From contig NZ_CP120836.1 in the NCBI RefSeq assembly GCF_049200465.1, forward strand, positions 248,001-312,000: 64,000 nt of DNA, in the 5' to 3' direction. Of this stretch, positions 1 to 8,809 are shown one piece after another. The first letter of the stretch is position 1, and each line of letters opens with the position of its first letter. Below the pieces are notes generated by a model. It was given only the letters and a program-made list of their open reading frames with translations. It searched no databases and was not told the DNA's origin. The translations under genes were made by a program, and so were the position numbers. This DNA comes from Leptothermofonsia sp049200465 (GTDB lineage: Bacteria > Cyanobacteriota > Cyanobacteriia > Leptolyngbyales > Leptolyngbyaceae).

Positions 1-166
1 TTCCCTGGTAGCCATCGACAAAATCCCAAATGTAGACTGCCCGATTGCCAAGTTGTTTGGCCGAATGGGCGATCGCCGCTTCAATTCGCTCTTCCTCGCG
101 GGTGGGAATGTAAATCAGCGGGTAGCGGGCACGCAGGAGTAACTCAAATTCATCGCTAAAGCTCAT
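1..166 (-). CDS. Ycf46-like AAA ATPase, N-terminal part (runs off window)
   Basis: The first 55 codons of a gene on the minus strand are visible, starting at the ATG complementary to 164-166 and leaving the window at base 1. The peptide begins MSFSDEFELLLRARYPLIYI and continues PTREEERIE and AVYIWDF. This pattern (short helix, then a Y-P-L-I-Y strand and an E-E-E-R-x-E segment) is what I know from the N-terminus of the cyanobacterial and plastid Ycf46-type AAA ATPases. The ATPase motifs lie outside the window, so the family call rests on the N-terminus only. It is divergent from the radical-SAM gene at 291, and the 124 bp between them must hold both promoters. Confidence 0.6.
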   Translation of the reverse strand, partial: MSFSDEFELLLRARYPLIYIPTREEERIEAAIAHSAKQLGNRAVYIWDFVDGYQG

Positions 167-290
167 AAATGCAAGCCCCGAAAGCAGGTTGAATCAGAGG
201 TCTGGATTTCCTCACTTTACCCCAATGGTTGGGATACACGTTACAAGAGAAGAGGATGCAAATTTTATCAGCTCACCAAAGCCTTAATTC

Positions 291-1952
291 ATGACTGTTT
301 CTCCTTTCACGGCTGAACGCCTTTTATTTACTCCAGCAAATCCAAGCGACGATGCAGTACCGGTTATCTTTGCGTTTCCGAATGAGTACAGCGTCGGGAT
401 TACCAGCCTGGGCTATCAGGTGGTGTGGGCAACGCTGGCCTCTCGACAGGACTTGCAGGTGAGGCGACTGTTTACCGATATTCATGAGCCGTTACCATCC
501 CAGCCTGAGTTATTGGGGTTTTCACTGTCCTGGGAACTGGACTACGTAAATATTTTGGGCTTGATGGAGTCGTTGGGGTTACCAATTTGGGCGCGAGAAC
601 GAGCTTCCCACTCCCCCTCGACCCAGTATCCACTGGTATTTGGTGGCGGCCCTGTGTTGACGGCTAACCCGGAGCCGTTTGCGGATTTCTTTGACGTGAT
701 TTTGCTGGGGGATGGGGAACTGCTGCTGGAAGAGTTTATTGATGCTTATCAAGAAGTGCGGGAGGCAGAGCAGGGAACCCAGTTGCGGCATCTGGCGAAG
801 GTACCGGGAATTTATGTGCCCAGTCTGTATGAAGTGGCCTATGACGGGGAACGGGGAGCGGTGAAGGCGATCGCTCCCATTGCGCCTGACCTTCCTACCC
901 AAATTGAAAAGCGAACGTATCGGGGTAATACCCTGTCAGCCTCAACGGTTGTGACAGAAAAAGCGGCCTGGGAAAACATTTACATGGTGGAGGTGGTACG
1001 GAGTTGCCCGGAGATGTGCCGCTTTTGTCTGGCCAGCTACCTGACGTTGCCATTTCGGGTTGCCAGTGTGGAGGAATCATTGATTCCAGCGATCGCCCGC
1101 GGGCTAGAGGTAACGGATCGAATTGGTTTACTGGGAGCCTCTGTGACTCAGCACCCAGAATTTGACCGCCTGCTGGACTATCTCAACCGTTCAGAGTATG
1201 ACCAGATTCGCCTCAGCATCGCTTCCGTGCGGACGAATACGGTCACTCCTAAACTGGCGAAAACCTTGGTGAAACACGACACCCGTTCCATCACTATTGC
1301 CGTTGAAAGTGGCTCTGAGCGGCTGCGTCAAATTATCAACAAAAAGCTGACCAACGACGAAATTATTCAGGCTGCGATAAACGCCAAAGCTGGAGGACTC
1401 AGCCATTTGAAGCTGTACGGAATGGCGGGCGTTCCGGGCGAAGAACTCGACGACCTGGAACAAACCGTAATCATGCTGCAAGAAATCAGGAAAGCGGCTC
1501 CCGGCTTGCGGCTGACATTTGGGTGCAGCACTTTTGTGCCGAAGGCTCACACCCCTTTTCAGTGGTTTGGGGTGAACACTCAGGCAGAAAAGCGGCTGCA
1601 ATGGTTACAGAAGAAACTGCGCCCGATGGGAGTGGATTTCCGCCCAGAGAGCTACAATTGGTCAATCATTCAGGCTTTGCTGTCGAGGGGCGATCGCCGC
1701 CTCTCCCGGTTACTGGAGCTAACTCGTCACTACGGTGATTCTCTGGGCAGCTATCGTCGGGCCTTCAAAGAACTGCGAGGCCAAGTGCCCGACCTGGAAT
1801 TTTACGTGTATTCAGACTGGCCACTGGATCGGGTCCTCCCCTGGAGCCATCTTCAAGGTCCATTGCCTCAAGCCACACTGATTAAACATTTAGCAGCAGC
1901 CACCGAGTACTTCGGTGCTTCCGTTCCCAAACCAGAGCTACTGAGCGTTTGA
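291..1952 (+). CDS. B12-binding-type radical SAM protein
   Basis: A 553-residue radical SAM enzyme of unknown substrate. The [4Fe-4S] cluster motif CxxxCxxC is complete at C239, C243 and C246 (SCPEMCRFC). It is followed by the TIM-barrel features expected of the superfamily: GLLGASVT, the strand SIASVR, and the ITIAVESGSERLR motif. The region before it (LGFSLSWE, VFGGGPVLTANPEP, LLGDGE) matches the cobalamin-binding-like N-terminal domain of the B12-binding radical SAM subfamily, but the usual DxHxxG cobalamin ligand motif is not evident. The ATG at 291 fits the family length. The CPXCG gene follows after only 9 bp, so the two are probably cotranscribed. The biochemical role is unknown. Confidence 0.85.
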   Translation: MTVSPFTAERLLFTPANPSDDAVPVIFAFPNEYSVGITSLGYQVVWATLASRQDLQVRRLFTDIHEPLPSQPELLGFSLSWELDYVNILGLMESLGLPIWARERASHSPSTQYPLVFGGGPVLTANPEPFADFFDVILLGDGELLLEEFIDAYQEVREAEQGTQLRHLAKVPGIYVPSLYEVAYDGERGAVKAIAPIAPDLPTQIEKRTYRGNTLSASTVVTEKAAWENIYMVEVVRSCPEMCRFCLASYLTLPFRVASVEESLIPAIARGLEVTDRIGLLGASVTQHPEFDRLLDYLNRSEYDQIRLSIASVRTNTVTPKLAKTLVKHDTRSITIAVESGSERLRQIINKKLTNDEIIQAAINAKAGGLSHLKLYGMAGVPGEELDDLEQTVIMLQEIRKAAPGLRLTFGCSTFVPKAHTPFQWFGVNTQAEKRLQWLQKKLRPMGVDFRPESYNWSIIQALLSRGDRRLSRLLELTRHYGDSLGSYRRAFKELRGQVPDLEFYVYSDWPLDRVLPWSHLQGPLPQATLIKHLAAATEYFGASVPKPELLSV

Positions 1953-1961
1953 TAATACTCC

Positions 1962-2150
1962 ATGCAAACAACTGCTGAATTTTTCTGTGCCTACTGCGGT
2001 GAAGAAAACACCACCTTTGTTGACCTGAGTGCCGGGGGATACCAGTCCTATGTCGAAGACTGTCAGGTGTGCTGCCGTCCGAATATTCTTTACCTGCGAG
2101 TAGATGAAGACACTCTGGAAGTCGAAATTGATAGCGAATTTGAGGGATGA
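1962..2150 (+). CDS. CPXCG-motif cysteine-rich small protein
   Basis: A 62-residue acidic protein with two cysteine pairs, CAYC at residues 9-12 and CQVCC near residues 35-39, spaced as in small zinc-ribbon proteins of the CPXCG family. The conserved aspartate-rich C-terminus (LRVDEDTLEVEI) also fits that family. It starts 9 bp after the radical SAM stop and so probably belongs to the same transcript. Zinc binding is inferred from the cysteine spacing; no cellular role is known. The DnaA-box-like cluster begins about 120 bp downstream. Confidence 0.8.
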   Translation: MQTTAEFFCAYCGEENTTFVDLSAGGYQSYVEDCQVCCRPNILYLRVDEDTLEVEIDSEFEG

Positions 2151-2223
2151 GGTAAAGGGGCGATCGCGCTCCAATAACCCCTAACCCTCTTCAATTCAAT
2201 ACAGATGAACTGATATTGGTCGG

Positions 2224-2366
2224 CAAATCCTAACTTTTAAACTTTTTGCAATTCTTATCATTGCCGCCAATTTTCCCCACAAATTCCACACCGTTTCCAC
2301 AAAGTAAACAAGTTTTCTCCACACCTTCTCCACAGGTTTTCCACAACTTGAAATGAATTTTCCACA
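2224..2366 (+). other. candidate replication origin: DnaA-box-like 9-mer cluster
   Basis: Seven 9-mers ending in CCACA lie in one orientation within 94 bp. Two perfect TTTTCCACA copies are at 2337-2345 and 2358-2366. Close variants are at 2273-2281, 2282-2290, 2293-2301, 2315-2323 and 2326-2334. TTTTCCACA is the form of the DnaA box reported for cyanobacteria such as Synechococcus elongatus. The 40 bp to the left (2224-2262) are clearly A+T-rich and could be the unwinding element. No gene overlaps the cluster. Against it: neither dnaA nor dnaN is in the window, and some cyanobacteria replicate independently of DnaA. 2367-2744 holds nothing else I recognise. Confidence 0.6.
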
Positions 2367-2744
2367 GCTTGAACGCATCAATCGGACTTTGAAGCATTTT
2401 CGATGGGCACGCGAAAAAACAAGTAAAGGGTTCGATCAGTCCCAGTGTTTTGTTAAGGAAAGTAACAGAAAACTGGTTGAAACCTCGATTCCTTCGTTGG
2501 GGTTTTGACCGACTTAAGTTCTTCGTAACATTTCGCAGCATTGACAACAGCCCTTCGGCAGCTGCAAAATGATGCGACCAACTTGAAAGCGCACTGACCC
2601 AAATTTGCAGAACCTGCCTCCAGATATTGATTGGAAGCCAGGCTAGCAAAGGCGGGGCTCGGTTGCGTTGCTTTTGGCTGCGTGGATCAGCAGCCTGTTA
2701 ATCTATCGAACCATTCACTACCCAATGTGGGAGTTAAGGCTTCT

Positions 2745-2981
2745 ATGAACAGTACGGTCAGCCTCCTTGTTGAAATTCCTGAAGTGCTACACGAATCCCT
2801 CAGAACCTATCTGGAAATGCGTCCCGATTGGGATCAAGACCGGGTCTTTACGGCGGCCTTATCCCTGTTTTTGCTGCAAAACCGGGGAACTGAATCCTCT
2901 CCAGAAAAGCTCTACCAGCGGCAGGCGTCACGCATCTATCTAGACACGATGTTCAAACGTCCGGTTGGACAAAACAACTAA
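2745..2981 (+). CDS. DUF2811 small cyanobacterial protein
   Basis: A 78-residue protein beginning MNSTVSLLVEIPEVLHESLR with a DWDQDRVFTAALSLFLLQN core, which I recognise as the DUF2811 pattern of cyanobacteria. The ATG at 2745 is preferred over an in-frame upstream start at 2631, because the extra 38 residues look like translated intergenic DNA and the family starts here. The fold looks short and mostly helical, reminiscent of ribbon-helix-helix-type sequences (strand, then E-x-L-x-x-L helix), but DNA binding is only a guess. It ends 5 bp before the nuclease gene, which implies a joint transcript, and lies directly downstream of the candidate origin. Confidence 0.8.
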   Translation: MNSTVSLLVEIPEVLHESLRTYLEMRPDWDQDRVFTAALSLFLLQNRGTESSPEKLYQRQASRIYLDTMFKRPVGQNN

Positions 2982-2986
2982 TCCTT

Positions 2987-3778
2987 ATGGCCTACCAGAT
3001 CTCAGCAACGAAACTTCAGGCATATCATCGCTGTCCTTATGCCTACTACTTGCGGTACGAGCGGAAGTTAACAACCAATGAATTCTTCGGCTCAGCGGCA
3101 TTGGGAACTGCTTTACATCAAGCCCTTGCCCAATGTCACCGAGACTGGCATTACCGCCAGCCGTTGCCCGATCTCCGCTGGGTGCATCATTGCTGGCGGC
3201 AACACTCTGCTGGTTTAACAGCTAGCCAGGTTTCGGAGGGGTTGGAGATTCTGGAGAACTACTATCACAACTTTATTGCTAGTGAGGTGGCACTGACCCA
3301 ACCGCTGGCAGTAGAGGGCAAAATTCAGGGCTATTTACAGGTTGAAAATCTGGAGTTCCTGATTGTAGGGCGGTATGACCGACTTGACTTTCTTACCGAT
3401 GGGCTAGAGCTGATTGACTACAAGTCGAGTCGAGAAGCAAAACTACCGGATGAGATGGAGATGGATATTCAGATTGGGCTGTACTACCTGGCTCTGGAGC
3501 AGACCTATCAGCAAAGTTTGAAGTATCTCAGTCTTCTGTTTCTGCGAACTGGCGAGAAGATCCGGTTTGAAGCGACAGAGGCGCACAAGGAACGGGTGCA
3601 GGAGATGATTGGTAATCTTGCTGTGCGGTTGCGTTACGACCGGGGCTGGGAAGCCATGCCAGGTGAGCAGTGCAATCGCTGTACCTTTGCCCGTTACTGT
3701 TCTGCGGTTACGGCTAACCCCGCCCCTTTACCAGAAACCCACGCTAAATCTCAACTTCAGTTGGTATTGAACCTCTAG
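2987..3778 (+). CDS. RecB-like PD-(D/E)XK nuclease with Fe-S cysteines
   Basis: A 263-residue single-domain nuclease of the RecB/Cas4-like PD-(D/E)XK superfamily. The core is visible as VGRYDRLDF (metal-binding D), then ELIDYKSS (the D-x-K catalytic strand) and a downstream QIGLYYLAL helix with the conserved Q and Y. A cysteine at about residue 17 (RCPYAYYLRY) and a C-terminal group CNRCTFARYC supply the four ligands that hold an iron-sulfur cluster in AddB/Cas4-type nucleases. It sits 5 bp after DUF2811. No cas genes or repeats are nearby, so a DNA repair or processing role is more likely than CRISPR adaptation; that is inference. Confidence 0.8.
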   Translation: MAYQISATKLQAYHRCPYAYYLRYERKLTTNEFFGSAALGTALHQALAQCHRDWHYRQPLPDLRWVHHCWRQHSAGLTASQVSEGLEILENYYHNFIASEVALTQPLAVEGKIQGYLQVENLEFLIVGRYDRLDFLTDGLELIDYKSSREAKLPDEMEMDIQIGLYYLALEQTYQQSLKYLSLLFLRTGEKIRFEATEAHKERVQEMIGNLAVRLRYDRGWEAMPGEQCNRCTFARYCSAVTANPAPLPETHAKSQLQLVLNL

Positions 3779-3785
3779 AGGGAGT

Positions 3786-3860
3786 GATGCGTTTTAAGTT
3801 TTGAGTTATGAGTTAAGGGGTTGCGACTCGGAACTCAAAACTCAAAACTCAAAACTTTTT
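3786..3860. repeat. STRR-like heptamer tract (AACTCAA)n
   Basis: The short gap between the nuclease and the aldo/keto reductase contains consecutive AACTCAA heptamers (3834-3857), with degenerate inverted copies (TTTTGAGTTATGAGTTA) just before. Heptanucleotide tandem tracts of this kind are the short tandemly repeated repetitive (STRR) sequences known from filamentous cyanobacteria. Confidence 0.7.
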
Positions 3861-3873
3861 CAAGGAACTGCTC

Positions 3874-4833
3874 ATGGAAACACGAGAACTTGGTACCTCC
3901 GGTATTCGCATTACCCCTATCATCACGGGCACCTGGCAGGCAGGAAAAGCGATGTGGGTGGGGATTGAAGATAGGGAAACTATTAAAGCGATTCGGGCCG
4001 CCTTTGAGGCTGGCATTACAACCGTGGATACGGCTGAGGTTTACGGTCAGGGGCATTCGGAGAAAATCGTGGCAGAGGCTCTGTCCGATGTACGGGATCG
4101 GGTAGTTTATGCCACGAAAGTGTTTTCTAACCACCTCAAGTATCAGCAGGTCATTGATGCCTGCGAAGGTTCTCTCAAACGGCTAAAGACCGATTACATC
4201 GATCTTTACCAGATTCACTGGCCTTCTGGTACCTACGGCAGCGAAGTCGTGCCGATTGAGGAGACAATGAGCGCTTTGAACGACCTAAAGCAGCAGGGGA
4301 AGATTCGAGCGATCGGCGTCTCCAACTTTTCCCGGACTCAATTAGAAGAAGCTTCTCAGTATGGACGCATCGACAGTTTACAACCCCCCTATTCCCTATT
4401 CTGGCGATATGTTGAAAAGGAAACGGTTCCTTACTGCATTGAAAACAAAATCTCTATCTTGGCCTATTCTCCGATGGCACAGGGGCTACTCACGGGCAAA
4501 TTTGGTCCCAATCACCAGTTTGAGGAGGGCGATCACCGGGCGAAAAACAAGCTGTTTCAGGGTGAAAACTACGCCCGTGCCCAACAAGCTCTTGAAAAGC
4601 TGCGTCCAATTGCAAATCGCTACCAGACTAGCCTGGGTAACTTGGCACTGGCATGGCTAATTGCCCAACCTCAAACCAGCGCCATTACCGGAGTTCGTAA
4701 TGCACAGCAGGCGGTTGAGAACGCTAAAGCAGCCAATATCCGTCTGTCTGAAGCGGATCTGGCAGAGATTAATGCTATCGGACGTTCAGTCACCGATTAT
4801 CTCGATGACAATCCTGTTATGTGGAACTGGTGA
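3874..4833 (+). CDS. aldo/keto reductase
   Basis: A 319-residue NADPH-dependent oxidoreductase. The catalytic tetrad is complete: D52 and Y57 (VDTAEVYG), K82 (YATKV) and H115 (YQIHWP). The C-terminal cofactor segment shows GLLTGK, LAWLIAQP and ITGVRNAQQAVEN, the last being the pyrophosphate-binding signature. The length is that of ordinary AKR family members, and the ATG at 3874 gives the standard start (METRELG, the first beta strand). The physiological substrate cannot be inferred. The preceding gap is repeat DNA, and the downstream gene is convergent with only about 26 bp between them. Confidence 0.9.
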   Translation: METRELGTSGIRITPIITGTWQAGKAMWVGIEDRETIKAIRAAFEAGITTVDTAEVYGQGHSEKIVAEALSDVRDRVVYATKVFSNHLKYQQVIDACEGSLKRLKTDYIDLYQIHWPSGTYGSEVVPIEETMSALNDLKQQGKIRAIGVSNFSRTQLEEASQYGRIDSLQPPYSLFWRYVEKETVPYCIENKISILAYSPMAQGLLTGKFGPNHQFEEGDHRAKNKLFQGENYARAQQALEKLRPIANRYQTSLGNLALAWLIAQPQTSAITGVRNAQQAVENAKAANIRLSEADLAEINAIGRSVTDYLDDNPVMWNW

Positions 4834-4859
4834 TCAGCAATTGATCAGCAATGAGGAGC

Positions 4860-5423
4860 TTATGACCTGAAAATGGCTTTCCAGGCTTCCACTGTGCCTC
4901 TGCCGATTTCTATATCCTGGATTCTGCCGTCATCCCATATCAGACGGATTACCATATTTTGGGGAGGGGCGCTGGCAAGAGCTGCTGCCAGTTCGAGTGG
5001 GACAGCCCCCTCTTCGTAGGTATAAATTTGACCATTGATAGCAAATTTAATCGCTTTGGGGGTGTGTTTGATCGAGTAACGGCGGTAGATAGGTTCCTGA
5101 TCGGGGTAGCGATCGTACCTTCTTCTGCCGTGTTTATCGTAGTAAGTGCGTGTGCGCCAGGTGGTGCGGTACCCTACAAATTCTGACCTGAACTGGATAT
5201 AAGTGGCACGAATTCCACTTTTTGACCAACTGCTAACAAACTCAAAATCGTCGGTAAAGTTTTTGTCGTAAACAATCTTGCCATCGAAGGGATCTTCAAC
5301 AACCTTCGACCACGAGACTTTGGCACTCCCGCTTATTGGAGCGGGTTGAACTGCAAATGCGGCAGGGATCGAGCTGATGAAGAAGCCCAAACTCATCCCC
5401 AAACTTAACCATCGGTTTTTCAT
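4860..5423 (-). CDS. exported protein of unknown function
   Basis: 187 residues starting at the ATG complementary to 5421-5423. This start was chosen over a longer open frame because a strong GGAGGT ribosome-binding site lies 5 bases before it, and the new N-terminus is a clean signal peptide (MKNRWLSLG, hydrophobic core, then AAFAV). The mature part is rich in Tyr and Arg with a basic linker (RTYYDKHGRRRYDRYP). It ends in a small domain with IWDDGRIQDIEIGRGT. I do not recognise a named family. It is probably periplasmic or lumenal. Confidence 0.65.
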   Translation of the reverse strand: MKNRWLSLGMSLGFFISSIPAAFAVQPAPISGSAKVSWSKVVEDPFDGKIVYDKNFTDDFEFVSSWSKSGIRATYIQFRSEFVGYRTTWRTRTYYDKHGRRRYDRYPDQEPIYRRYSIKHTPKAIKFAINGQIYTYEEGAVPLELAAALASAPPQNMVIRLIWDDGRIQDIEIGRGTVEAWKAIFRS

Positions 5424-5522
5424 ATAGCACCTCCAGAGAAGGAGATCCTTTGAATGACATTGAAATAAAGCAGTTAGGCAATGCCCTTCCTCAAGCAACG
5501 CTGAGTTTTTGTTGAATATGGC

Positions 5523-5618
5523 GTTCACAAATAGTTTGCGAAGGGAGGTAGAGGTTTTGCTCCCACGCAGGGGGTGGACCCCCTACATCCCGTTCAAATC
5601 CTAAGAAGGATCACTATA
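5523..5618. repeat. dispersed palindromic repeat R2, copy 1
   Basis: Intergenic element starting GTTCACAAATAGTTTG and carrying CCCACGCAGGGGGTGGACCC and CCCGTTCAAAT. A related copy is at 15161-15251. The rest of the 540-bp gap (5619-5961) upstream of the epimerase shows no gene; it is A+T-rich and presumably contains the epimerase promoter. Confidence 0.6.
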
Positions 5619-5961
5619 GCAATGATCTTCAATGAGAAACCCGGTAATTCCAAGAAGTTTCCTTGAACAAATCAGATAGCCTGATGGTAATTTGAACCCC
5701 ATTTCTATTATGGAAAACGGCGAGGAGTCTAAAGGTTTTAAGAGAACTTAATATGGAATATCTTCCTTGAATAAGGAATCATGCAGAGTGTAAAAAGGAG
5801 ATATTGAAAAGCCTGAAGCATTGGTGAATGAGGGTAGGATACCCCCCAGATTCCCGACTTAATTACTCAATTAGACTTAATTAATTGACGCTGACCTGGG
5901 ATTGAATGATTCAGCAAAGAAGTCGGGGATCTCAATTTCACGATTCAATAACCCGAGCACC

Positions 5962-7035
5962 ATGCAAATCCGAATGGCCACCTTCACCGTACACAAACGG
6001 TTTGCTCTGACGATCAGTCGCGGCACTACGGCTCAAACGACCAACGTTTGGATTGAGGTGGAGCATGAAGGGATTCGCGGTTGGGGAGAAGCTTCTCCCT
6101 TTTCGATTGGAGAACGGCCTCAAACGACTGAGCAAATTGCTCGCTCCCTACAGAAATTTGCTCCTTTACTAAAAGTCTTCAACCCTCTGGAGCGGCAGCG
6201 AATTGAGAAATTGATGCTGAATGCTGGTTTGCCTTCGGCTGCCCGTGCTGCTTTAGATATTGCACTGCACGATTGGGCAGGTAAACGGGCAGATTTGCCA
6301 TTGTGGCAACTGTGGGGGTTGGATCGCGATCGCATCATTCCCACCTCCATTACCATTGGCATCGCTCCCCCTGAGGAGGCTCGACAGCGTGTTTTAGCAT
6401 GGTTGGGTAGGGGAACTGTCGCCATGCCGCTCCAGGGCATTCAGGCATTGAAAGTAAAACTGGGTAACCCGGAAGGCATTGAAGCAGACAAGGCAATGGT
6501 ATTGGCTGTGAAAGAAGTGGCCGAGGGGATTGCCAAAATCAGCGTTGATGCTAATGGGGGATGGGATTTGAAGACGGCTTTGATGATGGCGGATTGGCTT
6601 GCGGAACGGGGAATTACCTACCTGGAACAGCCCTTAGCCAAAGGGCAGGAGGGGGATTTGCCAGATCTGTATCAGCGATCGCCCCTCCCTATTTTTGTAG
6701 ACGAAAGCTGCTTCACCAGCTACGATATCCCTCCTTTGGCAGATCGCGTGCATGGCATCAACATCAAACTCATGAAGTCCGGTGGCCTGACCGAAGCCAT
6801 GCGCATGATTCAAACTGCGAAAGCCTGCGGCCTCAAAGTCATGTTTGGTTGCTACTCCGACAGTTCCCTGCTAAACACTGCCCTCGCCCACCTTTCCCCC
6901 CTGGCTGATCAGCTCGATCTCGATAGCCATCTCAACTTACTAGACGATCCCTTCACTGGCGCAGTTTTTCAGGATGGGCGGGTGTTGCCGAACGATCAGC
7001 CGGGGTTGGGGGTGAGGAAGAGGGAACGTGAATGA
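5962..7035 (+). CDS. dipeptide (L-Ala-D/L-Glu type) epimerase, enolase superfamily
   Basis: A 357-residue member of the muconate-lactonizing/dipeptide-epimerase branch of the enolase superfamily. The acid/base lysines are K164 and K166 (LKVKLG) on one face and K269 (INIKLMKSGG) on the other. The metal ligands are D196 (VDANGG), E222 (LEQP) and D247 (VDES). The closing motif LDLDSHLNLL is also present. ATG 5962 is chosen over a TTG 60 bp upstream because the family starts at this strand. These enzymes typically epimerise L-Ala-D-Glu from murein peptides, which fits the dipeptide-permease genes at 8.8-10.9 kb and the DUF1460 gene at 11.3 kb. Exact dipeptide specificity cannot be read from sequence. 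Confidence 0.85.
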   Translation: MQIRMATFTVHKRFALTISRGTTAQTTNVWIEVEHEGIRGWGEASPFSIGERPQTTEQIARSLQKFAPLLKVFNPLERQRIEKLMLNAGLPSAARAALDIALHDWAGKRADLPLWQLWGLDRDRIIPTSITIGIAPPEEARQRVLAWLGRGTVAMPLQGIQALKVKLGNPEGIEADKAMVLAVKEVAEGIAKISVDANGGWDLKTALMMADWLAERGITYLEQPLAKGQEGDLPDLYQRSPLPIFVDESCFTSYDIPPLADRVHGINIKLMKSGGLTEAMRMIQTAKACGLKVMFGCYSDSSLLNTALAHLSPLADQLDLDSHLNLLDDPFTGAVFQDGRVLPNDQPGLGVRKRERE

Positions 7036-7101
7036 GTGGATGAGTGAAGGGGTAGATGAATGACTATTACTCCTCACCGACCAGCAACTTACTGCTTCCC
7101 T

Positions 7102-8004
7102 TCACTTTTCTCTCGGTCCCAGGACCATTTGCAGCACAAAGGGCTCGCCGCCTGCCTTGTGGTATTTATCTGCCCAGGCGCGGATGACTTCGTCCAGTTC
7201 TTCCATAGCCTGATCGAGGCGATCGCTGGGAATGTCTAGTTCTTCCAGCACGCGCATCACTTCAGACACCCGCCCTGCCCAGGCATTCATCAACCGGAAG
7301 TAGCGGGCCGTGTCTTCCACCATAATGTAGGTGCGTTCTTCCTCGTCCGCAGGGGAGTAGGAAGCGCGGGTGAGGGCGTAGAATGGCATTCCCCAGGGAG
7401 AATCGATGCGAGTGACGGTGCCTGAGTAAATTAATCGCCGCTTGATGTGTTCTGCCAGGGCTTCGCTGAGAGGCATTCGCCGATCAGGTGGCAGGTCTTC
7501 CTGAGAGCGAGCGTGGAGAAACTCAATCAGATCTAAAAATTGGAAAGAGTTGATCAATTGCGCATCTGGCAAACCCGTAGGGGGAAGCTTTGCCTCAATT
7601 TGGCGCTTTTCTTCAGTGGTGAGGCTGGTGCCATGAATACGCGATCGCCCTGGTTGCCAGGGATATTGCTCTAACCAGACGTAAGGAAGTTGAATCAGGT
7701 AACGGGGTTCCTGGGAGCCCAGCATCTTGAGAAGTTTGCCTTCGGTCAGCGCCTGCCGCACTTCTTCAACAATGGCCTTAACCCGCTTAGGCTCAATATG
7801 ATGCAGGTGGCCTGTCATGCGGAGGTTCTGGTCCTGCTCCAAATAGGTCATATAGATGGCGCATTTGGCAGCGGTCGCGGCTGCGTCCAGGAAAGCTCCA
7901 TGACGATGCCCACTGGTTCGCATTGCACTAAACGCCAGATAAAGCAGGATCTGATCCATTGCACTGGGGCTAAGACGTTTGATCAGATCGAGGTCGTTGG
8001 TCAT
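7102..8004 (-). CDS. conserved cyanobacterial protein of unknown function
   Basis: 300 residues from the ATG complementary to 8002-8004 (a TTG three codons upstream is less likely). It is mostly alpha-helical and soluble, with no signal peptide or membrane segment. Recognisable stretches are ATAAKCAIYMTYLEQ, GHLHHIEPKRVKAI and TYIMVEDTARYFRLMNAWAG. The last resembles a region I associate loosely with heterocyst-differentiation-type cyanobacterial proteins (HetZ/PatU), but I cannot confirm that. It is convergent with the epimerase, with 66 bp between stops. No function is assigned. Confidence 0.6.
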   Translation of the reverse strand: MTNDLDLIKRLSPSAMDQILLYLAFSAMRTSGHRHGAFLDAAATAAKCAIYMTYLEQDQNLRMTGHLHHIEPKRVKAIVEEVRQALTEGKLLKMLGSQEPRYLIQLPYVWLEQYPWQPGRSRIHGTSLTTEEKRQIEAKLPPTGLPDAQLINSFQFLDLIEFLHARSQEDLPPDRRMPLSEALAEHIKRRLIYSGTVTRIDSPWGMPFYALTRASYSPADEEERTYIMVEDTARYFRLMNAWAGRVSEVMRVLEELDIPSDRLDQAMEELDEVIRAWADKYHKAGGEPFVLQMVLGPREK

Positions 8005-8096
8005 GTTAGGCAAATAGGTTTAGAAATGCCACTAAATGGGGGCGAAGATCCGTGATTTCTGCTAGAGATTCAGTTCGCGTGTTAGGTAAATATGGC

Positions 8097-8201
8097 TGTA
8101 GCCACCAACCTTAGGAGGGGATGCAGGAATGAAACCCTTGGCTGGGGGCGAAGCCCCCACACGCCCTAAAGCCAATGCTCTAAGCAACCTGGCGACAGCT
8201 A
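8097..8201. repeat. dispersed element R1, copy 1
   Basis: Starts TGTAGCCACCAACCTTAG and ends CTAAGCAACCTGGCGACAGC, the two imperfect terminal inverted repeats of the R1 family. The interior contains the hairpin GGGGGCGAAGCCCCC. It lies just upstream of the 7102-8004 gene. Confidence 0.75.
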
Positions 8202-8809
8202 CAAATATATCGCCGGATCGCACAAGATTGAACTGCTCTATCACCAGGATCATTAAAGCTTGAATCTTGAAGAATTTGCTACTTGATTACTCAGAATATT
8301 CCTAAAATTCCAAAAAAACTGGTCAGTCATCAAGTGAATTTTATTTCTTAACGCTGCCGAAAAAGTAGAGAGCGCTTGAAACGAAGTTTCAAGCATCAAT
8401 CTTCTTTACATTCCAGGAATCAGTAATGGTCTACTTCTGTTTGGCAGGAGGTAGCAGGTGGGGTCGAGAGAAAGTCAATGCCCATTGCCTGTCACCTTGC
8501 ACCCATATCAGATGACAGGCATGATTGATTATGCCTACGCATAATACCATTGTCCAAACAATTCTCGCCGACCACTGCCGCGATGGAAGAGGCGATCGCG
8601 GCTGTTTTCAGTTTGAGCTATGAGGCTGAAAAGATTGAGGAATTGAAGACATCTGGTTGCGGGTGTAACTACCGCACCCAACCTAGAAAACACAACGGTC
8701 AGTAGAGATCCTGGTAGCAGATGAAGCCGCATAAACGTGTCGTCCGTATCAAGGTTTCTATTCCCTGATACGGAGCACGGATGAGTAAATCAGGACAAAA
8801 CAAAAAAGT
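8202..8809. other. long intergenic region with one hairpin
   Basis: No convincing gene was found. One perfect 9-bp hairpin with a GAA loop (GCTTGAAAC / GTTTCAAGC) lies at 8374-8394. It has no T-tract and so is not an obvious terminator. The remaining sequence is A+T-richer than the flanking genes and not recognised. Confidence 0.4.

Noticed and set aside
2420..2450. tRNA-like GGTTCGATC sequence
   Set aside because: The surrounding bases do not form acceptor, D or anticodon arms.
2987..3778. Cas4 adaptation nuclease
   Set aside because: The nuclease has Cas4-like cysteines, but no CRISPR repeats or other cas genes are in the window; a general RecB-like nuclease is the safer call.
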